The notes: generated by a model not told the origin, from the sequence alone. 64,000 bases of DNA from Deltaproteobacteria bacterium (GCA_018433085.1 JAHDRW010000022.1:62001-126000), one strand, 5' to 3'. Counted from the stretch's first letter, positions 35,999-44,968 are shown. Program-made: numbers and translations.

Positions 35999-36658
35999 AT
36001 GATCAAGGACTACTACCAGATCCTGGGCGTATGCAGAGACGCCGGGGCGGAGGAGGTCAAGAAGGCCTACCGCAGACTCGCCATGAAGTTTCATCCCGAC
36101 CTCAATCGGGATGATCCGCGATCGGTGGAGTATTTCCGGGACATTACCGAGGCATATGGAGTGCTTATCGATCCCCGGAAAAGAAAAAAGTACGATGGGG
36201 ACAGCAAGCGGGGCTTCGAGCGGGAGCGCGTGTATGAAGATATCTTTTCCCGCTCGGATTTTCGGGAGGTCTTCGACGACCTGCCCATCGGGAAGGAATG
36301 GATCGCGAGGCTTCTTATGGTGAGCAGGGTGATAGCCCAGGAGGCCCTGCTGTCCGGTGGAAGGCCGCGGGATGTCCTGAAGCGGTCCCTGGTGAGGCTT
36401 GCCTCGCAGAGCGCGGCCAGGGTTTTCCACAACGTGATGGACATCCACGAGCACGTCCGGATACCTTCCGGGATTGTTTCCGGCGGCGGAACGATCACCA
36501 TCGAGTACCGGCCCGGCTTCTCGAAGCGCAGGATCAGGGTGAGCATTCCCCGGGGCACGGCGCCGGGAACCGTCTTGAAATTAGCGGGTATGGGGAGGGC
36601 GAATCCGGCGAAAAAGGCCGGCGATCTCTACTTGCACGTGGACATCGACTCTTTGTAG
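35999..36658 (+). CDS. J-domain protein with DnaJ-type C-terminal domain
   Basis: Hsp70 co-chaperone-like. The J domain occupies about residues 1-65 ([21 protein letters not shown], with HPD in MKFHPDLN). The middle (about 70-150) is helical and unique. The C-terminus resembles the DnaJ substrate-binding CTD ([41 protein letters not shown]). The CxxCxGxG zinc repeats of DnaJ are absent. The start may be ATG 35999 or ATG 35966. It follows the phosphatase closely and overlaps the convergent GGDEF gene by 31 bases. Confidence 0.88.
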   Translation: MIKDYYQILGVCRDAGAEEVKKAYRRLAMKFHPDLNRDDPRSVEYFRDITEAYGVLIDPRKRKKYDGDSKRGFERERVYEDIFSRSDFREVFDDLPIGKEWIARLLMVSRVIAQEALLSGGRPRDVLKRSLVRLASQSAARVFHNVMDIHEHVRIPSGIVSGGGTITIEYRPGFSKRRIRVSIPRGTAPGTVLKLAGMGRANPAKKAGDLYLHVDIDSL

Positions 36659-37581
36659 ACCACGATCCGGTTCTTTCCGTGCTGTTTGCCCCAGTACATG
36701 GCCTTGTCCGCCATTCTGATGAGCTCGTTGTAGTCGGCGGTGTGGCGCGGCAGGCTTGCCAGGCCGATGGTGACGCTCACTTCCAGGGTTGCGGCCACGG
36801 TCCTGCAGATTCTTTCCGCCACCACGACCGTCTCTTCCATGGCCGTTTCCGGGAATATGATAACGAATTCCTCTCCCCCGTATCGCGCCAGGATATCGCA
36901 GTTTCTCGTATTGTGCCGGAAGACGTGCGCCAGGCGCATGAGGAGCTCATTGCCCTCCTCGTGGCCCTTGGTGTCGTTGTAGTTCTTGAAGTCGTCGATG
37001 TCGATCATGGCGAGCGACATGGTCCGGTTGTAGCGGAGGTGCCTGGTTGCCTCGCTCTTCAAGAGCGAGATGAGGTGACGGAAGTTGTACATCCCGGTCA
37101 GCTCATCGGTCCGCGAGAGGTTCCGGTAGTACACGGCCAGCTCGGCCTCTTCCTTGAGCCGTGATTCCTGGATGATCCGGTTGATGGTCAGGTGCAGATG
37201 GTCAAGGAGAATCGGTTTGGTGATGAAATCCGAGGCGCCCAGCTTCATGCATTCGACCGCGTCGCGGATGGTCCCGTACCCGGTGATCATGATCACCTGG
37301 ATATGGGGGCGGATTTTCTTGATATGCTTCAGAAGCTCTGATCCGGTCATTCCGGGGAGGTGGAGGTCCACGATGGCTATCTCGTAGCCATCCTGCTCCA
37401 CCAGATGGATTGCCTGCTCGGCGCTGGCCGACTTAGACAGGTCGAACCCCTTCTCCCCGAGATACTCGGAGATGAGATCCAGGGTCTCCTTCTCGTCGTC
37501 CACGAGCAGGATCCTGGTACTGCTGTTGATCGCATCTGCTGGCGTTTTCATATTCGTCACATCTTTTCCGCTCATCGGCAT
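36628..37581 (-). CDS. Response regulator with GGDEF diguanylate cyclase output
   Basis: Makes c-di-GMP from GTP when phosphorylated. The receiver domain (about 22-140) has the acidic pair DDE, phospho-acceptor D72 ([10 protein letters not shown]) and the conserved K in ITKP. The GGDEF domain (about 160-310) has the active GGEEF loop. An RNCD motif five residues before it matches the RxxD product-inhibition site. This looks like a complete, feedback-regulated cyclase. It diverges from the HDOD-kinase-regulator run, whose kinase may phosphorylate it. Confidence 0.95.
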   Translation of the reverse strand: MPMSGKDVTNMKTPADAINSSTRILLVDDEKETLDLISEYLGEKGFDLSKSASAEQAIHLVEQDGYEIAIVDLHLPGMTGSELLKHIKKIRPHIQVIMITGYGTIRDAVECMKLGASDFITKPILLDHLHLTINRIIQESRLKEEAELAVYYRNLSRTDELTGMYNFRHLISLLKSEATRHLRYNRTMSLAMIDIDDFKNYNDTKGHEEGNELLMRLAHVFRHNTRNCDILARYGGEEFVIIFPETAMEETVVVAERICRTVAATLEVSVTIGLASLPRHTADYNELIRMADKAMYWGKQHGKNRIVVYKESMSTCK

Positions 37582-37771
37582 CGCAGAGCCGTCCCACTGC
37601 TTTTAAGGTATAGTAACGGAAATTCAATAAAAATTCATGAGAGAAAAATCTTCACTGCTGTCGAAAAAACCAGGAAGACTGCGGTATTTGAGGACAATCA
37701 TTACTAATATTTGATCCGGGTGGGAAAAAGGAGTACGGTAAGCAAATCCATGAACCTTTGAAGCGGCATGC

Positions 37772-37806
37772 CCGCCCCCACGGCAAGTCCGGGCCGTCAG
37801 GGGCGG
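37772..37806 (+). promoter_or_regulatory. Strong two-part hairpin in the HDOD gene leader
   Basis: Outer stem CCGCCCC (37772-37778) with GGGGCGG (37800-37806); inner stem ACGGC with GCCGT around an eight-base loop. It ends 40 bases before the ATG and has no T-run. An upstream GCGG (about 37762) could pair alternatively with the left arm. It matches no riboswitch consensus that I recognise. Confidence 0.45.
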
Positions 37807-37846
37807 AAAAAGCGTTCAAGTTCCCGGTTTGACAGTCCGTTACAGT

Positions 37847-38659
37847 ATGACAGTGGAAGGCACGAAGGCCCAGTTCTGCGTGGAGAAACGCTTTGACACC
37901 ATCCCGACTCTGGATGCGACCAGGATGCGTCTCTTCGAGGTGCTCCAGAGCGACGATGCAGATATCGAGCGGGTGGAAAGGATCGTCTCCACCGACCCGG
38001 CGGTGACCGCAAGGGTCATCAAGCTCGCCAATTCGCCGTTCTACCGCCACGCCCAGCAGCACCTCGGCCTGCACCAGTCACTGCTGACCATCGGGCTGGA
38101 CATGGTGAAATGTATCTCCCTGTCCATGACGATCATGGACTCGCTGAAGTGCGAGACCAGGTGTGCCCGTGACCTCTGGGCCCACTCGTATGCCGTCGCC
38201 CTGGTAGCCATTTCCCTGAGCGGAAACAAGGCCGAGAAGGACAGGCTCTTTACAGGAGCCCTGCTGCACGATCTCGGCAGGATGATCTTTTTGTTCCTCG
38301 CGCCCGAGGTCTACACCGCCCTGATCGACTCGGAAGGATGCCGCCCCGACGAAGAGCTGGAGCGGCAGACCTTTTCCATCAGCCACACCGAGCTGGGGGA
38401 GGCGGTGGCAAGGAAATGGAACTTCCCCGAGGAGATCGTGGGGATCATCAGCCGCCACCACCGGCCCGACAACCGCGATTCTGCCCTGATATGCCTGATC
38501 AACCACGTGATCTGCCGGTGCGAGATGGGGATTCCTGAAGCGGACCCGTCGTGTCTCGACATGGTCCGGCCCTTTCTGGGAGATGGCTACAAAGATCTTG
38601 TCAACACTATTGTACAACGGTATAAAACGAACACTGTCGTGATAGAAAGCCTGTTTTAG
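37847..38659 (+). CDS. HDOD-domain signalling protein
   Basis: HDOD is a non-catalytic relative of HD phosphohydrolases found with two-component and c-di-GMP proteins. The 270-residue protein is almost all HDOD: IVSTDPAVTARVIKLANSPF near residue 50 and GALLHDLGRMIFL near 140. An ISHTELGEAVARKWNFPEEI segment near 185 and ISRHHRPDN near 205 complete the pattern, so several HD-like histidines are retained. The start is ATG 37847; a TTG six codons earlier is possible. It heads a run with the hybrid kinase 15 bases downstream. Confidence 0.9.
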   Translation: MTVEGTKAQFCVEKRFDTIPTLDATRMRLFEVLQSDDADIERVERIVSTDPAVTARVIKLANSPFYRHAQQHLGLHQSLLTIGLDMVKCISLSMTIMDSLKCETRCARDLWAHSYAVALVAISLSGNKAEKDRLFTGALLHDLGRMIFLFLAPEVYTALIDSEGCRPDEELERQTFSISHTELGEAVARKWNFPEEIVGIISRHHRPDNRDSALICLINHVICRCEMGIPEADPSCLDMVRPFLGDGYKDLVNTIVQRYKTNTVVIESLF

Positions 38660-38674
38660 GGGCATGGGGGGGCT

Positions 38675-40783
38675 GTGAAAGACGGTTTGTCGGGGCTCCA
38701 GGAATCCGCGGGCTTCTCCCAGGGCCGGGAGAAGATCCTGCTCGACCTCCTGAAGAAAGCGACTGATTTCTATGAGGACATCATCGGAATACTCTCAGGT
38801 ATCTACGAGCTTTCCGAGTATGTCCGAAGAGGCTCCCCGGAAGAAGAGTTCTACTCCTACGTCGTCAGGATCCTCATCAGTGAATCCCGCTGTGAGAATG
38901 CCTCGGTTTTTCTCGTGGAGGAAAACCGGGTGGTGCTCAAGGCAGCGGCCGGTATCGAGCTTCCCGAAGAGGTCCCTGCCGCCAGCATGGAGCTCGGCGA
39001 GGGAGTGGCCGGGATGTGCGCCCGGGAAGGCAAGCCGATTCTGGTGGCGGATGTGCATGAATGCCGGTATTACAAGGAGTTTCCCGGCTCACGGGTGGAA
39101 ATCGGTTCCATGCTGTGCATACCCGTCAAGGACGGCGACACGACCTTCGGTGTCCTGAACCTGTCCCATTCCCAGAGCAACTTCTTCAACCTCCACTATC
39201 AGCGGGTGTTCGAGTTGCTGGGCCTGCTGGTGGGACAGATGCTGACCCTGATCCACATATCCTCGGTCTTTCAGCGCAAGAACCTCGACTTGAGCGAGAT
39301 GCTGACGCTCAAGGAAGAGAGCCTGCGGAGCCTCACCGAGAGCTACAAAACCGTGGTGGATGCCTCCGAGGACGGCATTTTTATCCTCGACGGGGATGAC
39401 GATGTCACCTTCTGTAACCAGCGGCTCATCACCGCGCTGGGGAAGATCCCGGTCAAGATCCGCGACATGTTCGAAGACGCGACCGCGGACTGCATCCGCG
39501 GCTATAAGTCCAGAATGAGCCCGGGGCAGTTCCTGGACTTCGAACGGACCGTAACCTTCGGCACCGCCGAAGGGATTGTGGGCCGGTTTTTCATCAAGAG
39601 CCTGCGCCAGGACCAGATCCTGGTCATGATGCGCGACATCACCGCCAAGCGGCGCATGGAGCAGCGCGCCATGCAGACGGAGAAGCTCACCTCGCTGGGC
39701 CTGCTCACCTCGGGCATCGCCCACGAGTTGAACAACAGGCTCACCCCCATCCTGGGTTTTGCCGATCTCATCAACGCCCAGAGGCTGGGAGGCAAAGACC
39801 GCAAAAGACTCTCCGTCATCATCAACGCGGCCAACTCCGCCAAGAGCATCGTGGAATCTCTGCTGAAGTTCTCCCGGAACAAGCCCCCGGAAAAGGTGGT
39901 TTTCGATATGCGGGACGTCATCAAGAGGGTGCTGAGCCTTTACGCGCCGACCGTGAAGAAGCGAGGGATCAGACTTATGGCCGACGAGGGGACCGAGCCG
40001 CTTTTCGTCCGGGCCGATATGAACTGCATGGAGCAGGTTCTGGTCAACTTCATAAACAACGCAATCGACGCCATCGACAGTGAGCCGGGCACGATACGGC
40101 TGGAGGCGGGCCTGCAGGACGGGAGCGTGCAGGTCTCCATAGAGGATTCCGGGCCCGGCATCCCCGAGGAGATCATTACCCGGATATTCGATCCATTTTT
40201 CACCACCAAGGCCAAGGACAAGGGAACGGGACTGGGCCTGAGCATCTGCTACGGCATCATCTCGGACCACAAGGGAGAGATATCCCTGGAAAACACCGAT
40301 CACGGCGCCCTGGCGCGGATCAGGGTTCCTGCAATGGTCCCTGATGCGTATCCGGAGTGCGCGGAGGCGGATGACGGGGAATCATCCGCCCCGGATGAAG
40401 AAGACAGGCCCGGGCAGCGGCCGGTGATCATGGTGGTCGAAGACGAGGAAGATCTGCTTGAGCTGATGGTGGATTCCCTGAGTCCCTACTACGAGGTGGC
40501 AACCTTCAGTAACGGCCGGAATGCCTTCGATCATCTGGGCGAGCACACGTGGGAGCTCATCGTATCGGATGTGAGGATGCCCGTGATGGACGGGATGGAT
40601 CTCTACCGCGCGGCGGTCAGGAAGAACCCCCGGCTGAAGAGAAGGTTTCTGTTCATCACCGGAGACACATACGATTATCAGGTCAAGGAGTTTCTTGAGA
40701 AGACCGGAGTGGTTTTCCTGCGCAAGCCGTTTCGGGTCAAGGAGCTCAGGGATATGGTTCGAAAGCAGTTACACGACAGGTAG
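38675..40783 (+). CDS. GAF-PAS hybrid sensor histidine kinase
   Basis: Soluble 702-residue kinase. A GAF domain (about 60-200) includes CIPVKDGDTTFGVLNLSH. A PAS-like domain follows (about 225-325, VVDASEDGIFILDGDDDVTF). The HisKA phosphoacceptor is H350 in SGIAHELNNRLTP. The HATPase has the N box (NFINNAIDAID), DSGPGIPEEI and GTGLGLSICYGI. A C-terminal receiver domain has D632 (SDVRMPVMDG). No transmembrane segment is seen, so it senses a cytoplasmic cue. The GTG start follows the HDOD gene by 15 bases. The C-terminal receiver suggests a phosphorelay. Confidence 0.95.
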   Translation: MKDGLSGLQESAGFSQGREKILLDLLKKATDFYEDIIGILSGIYELSEYVRRGSPEEEFYSYVVRILISESRCENASVFLVEENRVVLKAAAGIELPEEVPAASMELGEGVAGMCAREGKPILVADVHECRYYKEFPGSRVEIGSMLCIPVKDGDTTFGVLNLSHSQSNFFNLHYQRVFELLGLLVGQMLTLIHISSVFQRKNLDLSEMLTLKEESLRSLTESYKTVVDASEDGIFILDGDDDVTFCNQRLITALGKIPVKIRDMFEDATADCIRGYKSRMSPGQFLDFERTVTFGTAEGIVGRFFIKSLRQDQILVMMRDITAKRRMEQRAMQTEKLTSLGLLTSGIAHELNNRLTPILGFADLINAQRLGGKDRKRLSVIINAANSAKSIVESLLKFSRNKPPEKVVFDMRDVIKRVLSLYAPTVKKRGIRLMADEGTEPLFVRADMNCMEQVLVNFINNAIDAIDSEPGTIRLEAGLQDGSVQVSIEDSGPGIPEEIITRIFDPFFTTKAKDKGTGLGLSICYGIISDHKGEISLENTDHGALARIRVPAMVPDAYPECAEADDGESSAPDEEDRPGQRPVIMVVEDEEDLLELMVDSLSPYYEVATFSNGRNAFDHLGEHTWELIVSDVRMPVMDGMDLYRAAVRKNPRLKRRFLFITGDTYDYQVKEFLEKTGVVFLRKPFRVKELRDMVRKQLHDR

Positions 40784-40790
40784 GTCACCC

Positions 40791-41462
40791 GTGGAAAAGA
40801 AAAAAATACTCGTTGTCGATGATGAAGAGATTGTCCGGTATTCCCTGGTGAATATTCTGAGGGCGCAAGGGTACGAGGTCGATGAGGTCCCGTCCGCTGA
40901 AGAGGCGCTGGAGGTCTTCCGCGAGAAGAAATACCACCTGGTGCTCACCGATCTCGTTCTGGAGGGCACGGGGGGGCTCGAGCTCCTTGAGAACGTGAAG
41001 GTGGTGTCGCCCAAGACCCTGGTGATTGTGATCACCGGGTACGGGTCGATCAAGACCGCGGTTACGGCCTTGAGGCTGGGCGTCTACGATTACCTGCTCA
41101 AACCCTGCGACGAAGACGAGTTGATCATCCGGGTGCGGCGGGCGTTGGAGATGCAGACCTACGGGCAGGAGCAGAAAAGGATTCAGGAGGTCAGTGCAAT
41201 AGCCAAGACAACGGTCACGCTTTCTGATAGGATCAATACACCGCTCAACATCATCCTGGGGAACATCGAGATGCTGCAGCTGGCCCCGGAGCTGGAAAAG
41301 AGTCGCAAGGTGCAGCAGACCCTGAGGATCATGGAGGAACAGATATTCAAGATCAAAGAGGTCATGGACAAGCTGGCCAAGCTCACCACGGCCGAGACCA
41401 GGAAGTATACGACCTTGAGGGATTACGAGATCATCGATCTCACCTCGCCGAAAAAACCATGA
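40791..41462 (+). CDS. Response regulator fused to a histidine-less DHp-like domain
   Basis: The receiver domain (1-125) has the DDE pair, phospho-acceptor D54 (VLTDLVLEG) and K in LLKPCDED. The C-terminal 95 residues read TLSDRINTPLNIILGNIEML. This follows the HisKA pattern SHELRTPLNAILG, but Asp stands in place of the phosphoacceptor histidine, and no ATPase domain follows. It may dimerise with or inhibit the neighbouring kinase. The GTG start is eight bases after the kinase stop, and the stop overlaps the next gene (ATGA). Confidence 0.9.
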   Translation: MEKKKILVVDDEEIVRYSLVNILRAQGYEVDEVPSAEEALEVFREKKYHLVLTDLVLEGTGGLELLENVKVVSPKTLVIVITGYGSIKTAVTALRLGVYDYLLKPCDEDELIIRVRRALEMQTYGQEQKRIQEVSAIAKTTVTLSDRINTPLNIILGNIEMLQLAPELEKSRKVQQTLRIMEEQIFKIKEVMDKLAKLTTAETRKYTTLRDYEIIDLTSPKKP

Positions 41463-41827
41463 TGAACTCAAAGAACATACTCATTGTCGATGACTCGGAC
41501 GATCTGGCCCGTGTGATCGCCGATTTCCTGGGCATGTTCGGGTATCACGTGCACACAGCACATGACGGGATGGACGCCCTGGAATATCTGGAAAAGACCT
41601 CCATGGATATCGTGGTCAGCGATATCCACATGCCCCGGATGGACGGCTTTACGCTCATGACCGAGATCAAGAGCAGATATCCCCGCACCCCCATCGTCCT
41701 GATTACCGGGTTCAGCGTCAGCGAGGCCAGGAAGCTGGCCTTCGAGAAAGGCGCAGACGCATTCGTCGCAAAGCCGTTCCATCTCAAAGACTTGAAGAAT
41801 GTAATCGATTCCGTCGTGAGCAATTGA
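41459..41827 (+). CDS. Single-domain (CheY-like) response regulator
   Basis: 122 residues forming one receiver domain: DDSDD acidic pocket, phospho-acceptor D55 (VVSDIHMPRMDG), Thr in LITGFS, and conserved K in VAKPFH. No output domain. It overlaps the preceding regulator by four bases. It could act as a phosphorelay intermediate or bind a protein target. Confidence 0.93.
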   Translation: MMNSKNILIVDDSDDLARVIADFLGMFGYHVHTAHDGMDALEYLEKTSMDIVVSDIHMPRMDGFTLMTEIKSRYPRTPIVLITGFSVSEARKLAFEKGADAFVAKPFHLKDLKNVIDSVVSN

Positions 41828-41876
41828 TTTTTTTAACCGCTATTGTACGGCACCATTCAACAGGAGGAGGATCTCT

Positions 41877-42338
41877 ATGAGGAAGACCATGCTACAAAAA
41901 CCCCGAAAGATCTTGTGCTACATCGATTTCAGCGAGCACAGCCGTTCTGTCGTGGAGTACGGCTTCGAGCTTGCCGGCCTCGTCCAGGCGGAGCTTTACG
42001 TTCTCCATTCGGTGGCCGACATCAAGCAGGCTGCGGGCTTCTACGTCCCCCATGTCAACACCGAGCTTCTGGAGGATCAGGTAGCCCAGGCAGCCCGCGA
42101 CAAGATGTACGCCATCTGTCATCAGGCGGTGGGAGAGGGCATCGATCCGGATCACCGGCTCGTCACGAAGGGCAACCCGGTGGATGCAATCAACCGGGCG
42201 ATCGACGCCAAGCGGATCGAGCTCATCGTTCTGTCTCACGAAACGGGCAGGGGCAATCTGTACGGATTCAAGAGCGACCTGGTGGAGAAGTTCATGAAGA
42301 ATGCGACGGTTCCGTTCCTTGTTCTTCCGGTAAAGTGA
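41877..42338 (+). CDS. Universal stress protein, UspA family
   Basis: 153 residues with the Usp fold: KILCYIDFSEHSRSVVEYGF at the N-terminus, AELYVLHSV, then LIVLSHETGRGNLYGFKSDL and VEKFMKNATVPFLVLPVK. The nucleotide-binding G-2x-G-9x-G(S/T) motif is only partly kept, so ATP binding is uncertain. A strong AGGAGGAGG site lies ahead of the ATG. It ends the signalling run and overlaps the convergent gene by 47 bases. Confidence 0.92.
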   Translation: MRKTMLQKPRKILCYIDFSEHSRSVVEYGFELAGLVQAELYVLHSVADIKQAAGFYVPHVNTELLEDQVAQAARDKMYAICHQAVGEGIDPDHRLVTKGNPVDAINRAIDAKRIELIVLSHETGRGNLYGFKSDLVEKFMKNATVPFLVLPVK

Positions 42339-42972
42339 TCCGGACCGAGCGAATGAGGCCAAGCGCGCTTCTTTTGTCCATGGCCCCCTCGCAGGAGAGC
42401 ATGCCGATCTTCTCTCCTCCGAAGGCGAAGCCCAGAAGCCGCTCAGGGGTGTAGAAGAGAATGGCTTCGGTGCCGCGTGGGATGAGGATCTCGGCCCCTG
42501 TCGTGTTTTTCATCCACGAGGGGATGAGTTGCGACTTTACCCCCATGATCGTGGGGTTGTAGCGGCGGCCGAGGATTTTCTCCAGGAGTTCCCGTGTGTC
42601 CATGGACCGCTCGTCGCCCAGAAAGGCTCTGATGAGCGGTCTGCGTAGCGACGCTCTCCATTCGTCCTCCAGGGGGAGCTTGTCCAGGACCCTGATTTCG
42701 CCCCGGACCTTCATGGCGGGCACACGTATGCCGACGATACCGTCAGGCCTGATTTCATACTCCATTCCGGACGGAGCGCACAGGGAAAATTCCGGGAAGA
42801 GGACCTCGGCGCACGGGCTGTCCGGAGGATCGGCCACAACGGGGACGAGGAAAAGCTCGGGGGAGTTTTCCCTGGCCAGTGCGATATAGAACCCGTAGAT
42901 CGACAGCGCGATGATGCAGATCCCGACGATAAACCGGATGCCCTGGTTGGTGGGTCTGCCCGCTAGAACCAT
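42292..42972 (-). CDS. Membrane-anchored protein of unknown function
   Basis: 226 residues. One transmembrane helix (about 12-32, FIVGICIIALSIYGFYIAL) is followed by an extracytoplasmic domain of about 190 residues rich in beta strands. Two cysteines (CAEVLFPEFSLC) may form a disulfide. I recognise no family. Its start overlaps the small membrane-protein gene upstream by ten bases, so they form an operon. The 3' end overlaps the usp gene convergently. Confidence 0.65.
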   Translation of the reverse strand: MVLAGRPTNQGIRFIVGICIIALSIYGFYIALARENSPELFLVPVVADPPDSPCAEVLFPEFSLCAPSGMEYEIRPDGIVGIRVPAMKVRGEIRVLDKLPLEDEWRASLRRPLIRAFLGDERSMDTRELLEKILGRRYNPTIMGVKSQLIPSWMKNTTGAEILIPRGTEAILFYTPERLLGFAFGGEKIGMLSCEGAMDKRSALGLIRSVRITLPEEQGTEPSHSS

Positions 42973-43214
42973 TTCGGATGGATGGGTTTGCTGGATATCT
43001 CCGGCCTTTCGGTCATATCGTAACCGCCATGTGCAGGGAAACCTTCCCGGTAGGGAGCAGGCTCTTCTCCCGGAAACTCAGGTATCCGGTCCTCACCGTT
43101 TTTCCCCGCATCCTTGCTGCCGAGCGTATACCGGCCGAGCAGCTTGAGCACCGAAGGGAGCACGAAGAATAGGATCAGGAGAATGACGATGCTGAAAAAA
43201 GAGTCGTTTCTCAT
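42963..43214 (-). CDS. Small single-span membrane protein, unknown
   Basis: 83 residues. An N-terminal hydrophobic helix (about 6-27, FFSIVILLILFFVLPSVLKL) is followed by a charged, Pro-rich tail of about 50 residues that reads as disordered. It overlaps the next gene by ten bases on the same strand, which supports a real gene. No family recognised. Confidence 0.55.
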   Translation of the reverse strand: MRNDSFFSIVILLILFFVLPSVLKLLGRYTLGSKDAGKNGEDRIPEFPGEEPAPYREGFPAHGGYDMTERPEISSKPIHPKWF

Positions 43215-43273
43215 AAAAATATCTTACCACAAATGTCATCGGGGAAACCATCATTTTTTCCCGTGACAGTCGT

Positions 43274-43960
43274 TCAGGCCCACCCCTTCAGGGGGCAGGA
43301 TTCGCACTTGGGCTTGCCCTTGCGGCAGAAGTCCTTTCCCACGAAGACCAGGTACGCATGCAGGTCCTTGTACACCGCCAGGTCACGGGGCAGGGTCGCC
43401 TCGAAGAGATGCCGGATTGTCTCGTAATCCGAGGGTTCCTCCATCATGCCGTGCCGGGAGAGGATTCTTCTGGTGTAGGCGTCCACCACGAAGATTATCT
43501 TGCCTGCCGCATAACAGCAGATGCTGTCGGCGGTTTCCTTCCCGATGCCGTTGACTCCAAGGAGCACGGACCGCAAGTCTTCGAGATCCCGGTTGAAGAA
43601 CGCGTCAACGTTCCCTGCGGAGAGTTCCATGATCACCTGCACGAGGTTTTTGAGCCGGACGGCCTTGAGATTGTAATACCCGGACGGTCGGATAAGGGAT
43701 GCGAGGGTTTCGGGGCGGGCCGAGTGGATGCGCTGGACATCCAGCATGGAATGCTCCTGCAGGAGCGCGATAGCCTTTTCCACATTGCCCCAGGCGGTAT
43801 TCTGGGTGAGCACCGCCCCTACGGCGATTTCCAGAGGGGTCTCCCCCGGCCACCATCCGGACGGACCGTACCGGTCCCGGAGCATTCGGTAGAGGGAAAA
43901 AGCGTTGAACGAATCAGGAGCAGACGATTTTGCCGGTGATGTCTTTTCTCTGGACGACAC
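43274..43960 (-). CDS. HhH-GPD (endonuclease III-related) DNA glycosylase-like protein
   Basis: Base-excision repair type protein. The helix-hairpin-helix reads LLGVNGIGKETADSI and the catalytic Asp follows in FVVDAYTRRI. The segments AVGAVLTQNTAWGNVEKAI and PSGYYNLKAVRLKNL are typical of the endonuclease III-related group (COG2231-like) rather than Nth itself. The C-terminal cluster motif shows only three cysteines (CRKGKPKCESC); the fourth position is Ala just before the stop. The GTG start at 43960 overlaps the enoyl-CoA hydratase gene by 47 bases. Confidence 0.85.
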   Translation of the reverse strand: MSSREKTSPAKSSAPDSFNAFSLYRMLRDRYGPSGWWPGETPLEIAVGAVLTQNTAWGNVEKAIALLQEHSMLDVQRIHSARPETLASLIRPSGYYNLKAVRLKNLVQVIMELSAGNVDAFFNRDLEDLRSVLLGVNGIGKETADSICCYAAGKIIFVVDAYTRRILSRHGMMEEPSDYETIRHLFEATLPRDLAVYKDLHAYLVFVGKDFCRKGKPKCESCPLKGWA

Positions 43961-44696
43961 TCTTCATGTTCTCCCGTATGTCTCCCCGGATATTGAAGAG
44001 CATGGCCGTCATCTCGAGCTCGTATTCGAGCGCGGCCTTGGCGTCGAGGCGACTGACCACGTCAAAGCTCCGCTTCAGCGCACGAACCACCTCCGGGGGC
44101 CTGCTCACCAGCTGCTTCGACCACACGGATATCTCGTCGCGGAACCTTTCCGGCGGAACCACCCGGTTCACCAGTCCGATATGGTGCGCCTCCTGTGCCC
44201 CGATGGGCTCTCCTCTCAGGGTCAGCTCCTTGCTCCGCGCCATCCCGATCCGGGCCACCAGGGGGGTGAGCAGGGGGTTGAAGCCGTACTTGATCTCGGG
44301 GTGGCCGAAGATGGCGCTCTCGGAGGCGATAATGATGTCGCCCATGAGCGCAAGGTTGAAGCCGCCACCGAAGGCGATACCACTCACGGCGGTGATGAGT
44401 ATCTTGTCGTAGTCCAGGAGCATGGAATAGGTGTTGACCGCGAGGTTGAAATATCTCGTGGCCTCCTCCGCAGTGAAGTTGGGTGCCTCCTTGAGGTCGA
44501 TCCCGGCGGAAAAACACTCGTCGCCCCCGGTGAAAACAATGAGTCTGACATTGTTTCCGTCCTTGAGGAATGAGGAGAAGACATGGTTTATCTCCGAGAG
44601 CATTCCGTAGGACAGCGCGTTGAGCTCGTGCCTGCGGTCCATGACCACTGTGGCGACATCGCCCCTGATCTCCACCCTGATAAACTGATATTCCAT
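43914..44696 (-). CDS. Enoyl-CoA hydratase/isomerase family protein
   Basis: Crotonase-fold enzyme of 260 residues. The oxyanion-hole segments are SAGIDLKEA (about 63-71) and SGIAFGGGFNLALMGDIIIA (about 104-123). The C-terminal helices contain LVNRVVPPERF. The usual hydratase glutamates are only partly matched: the first position reads PEIKYGFNPLL. So hydratase, isomerase or another crotonase reaction is possible. No pathway neighbours are present, and the substrate is unknown. Confidence 0.85.
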   Translation of the reverse strand: MEYQFIRVEIRGDVATVVMDRRHELNALSYGMLSEINHVFSSFLKDGNNVRLIVFTGGDECFSAGIDLKEAPNFTAEEATRYFNLAVNTYSMLLDYDKILITAVSGIAFGGGFNLALMGDIIIASESAIFGHPEIKYGFNPLLTPLVARIGMARSKELTLRGEPIGAQEAHHIGLVNRVVPPERFRDEISVWSKQLVSRPPEVVRALKRSFDVVSRLDAKAALEYELEMTAMLFNIRGDIRENMKSVVQRKDITGKIVCS

Positions 44697-44968
44697 GGGT
44701 TGCTCCTGAAAAAAATATTCTCTTAAAACTTGTACATTGAAGGGCCCACGCTGTCAATCACATGATTCCCTGCGGATTTGCCTGGCGGTCTGCACGGTTT
44801 TCTCCCTTTTTAAGGACTGGTTTCTCTTTTCCGCGTCTTTCCGCGTTCGCGCAGGCCAATGAGCATCTGCGGCAGACGCCTTCCTCCACTCCCCGGGACA
44901 GGGCGGGCCCCTGTCCGTTCCAGGGACTGCTTGCTTATCCTCTCCGCTTTCTGATATTCCTGTATCCC
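44697..44968. other. Interval upstream of xseA with a GC hairpin
   Basis: Divergent region between the crotonase gene and xseA. It contains a seven-base-pair hairpin GGACAGG-GCGGGCC-CCTGTCC (44896-44916). TTCCGCGT also occurs twice near 44830-44845. A frame open from 44762 continues into xseA, but its first part has no family pattern. Confidence 0.45.

Noticed and set aside
37700-37846. c-di-GMP (GEMM) riboswitch before the HDOD gene
   Set aside because: The conserved GEMM core segments are not present; only a generic GC-rich hairpin is seen.
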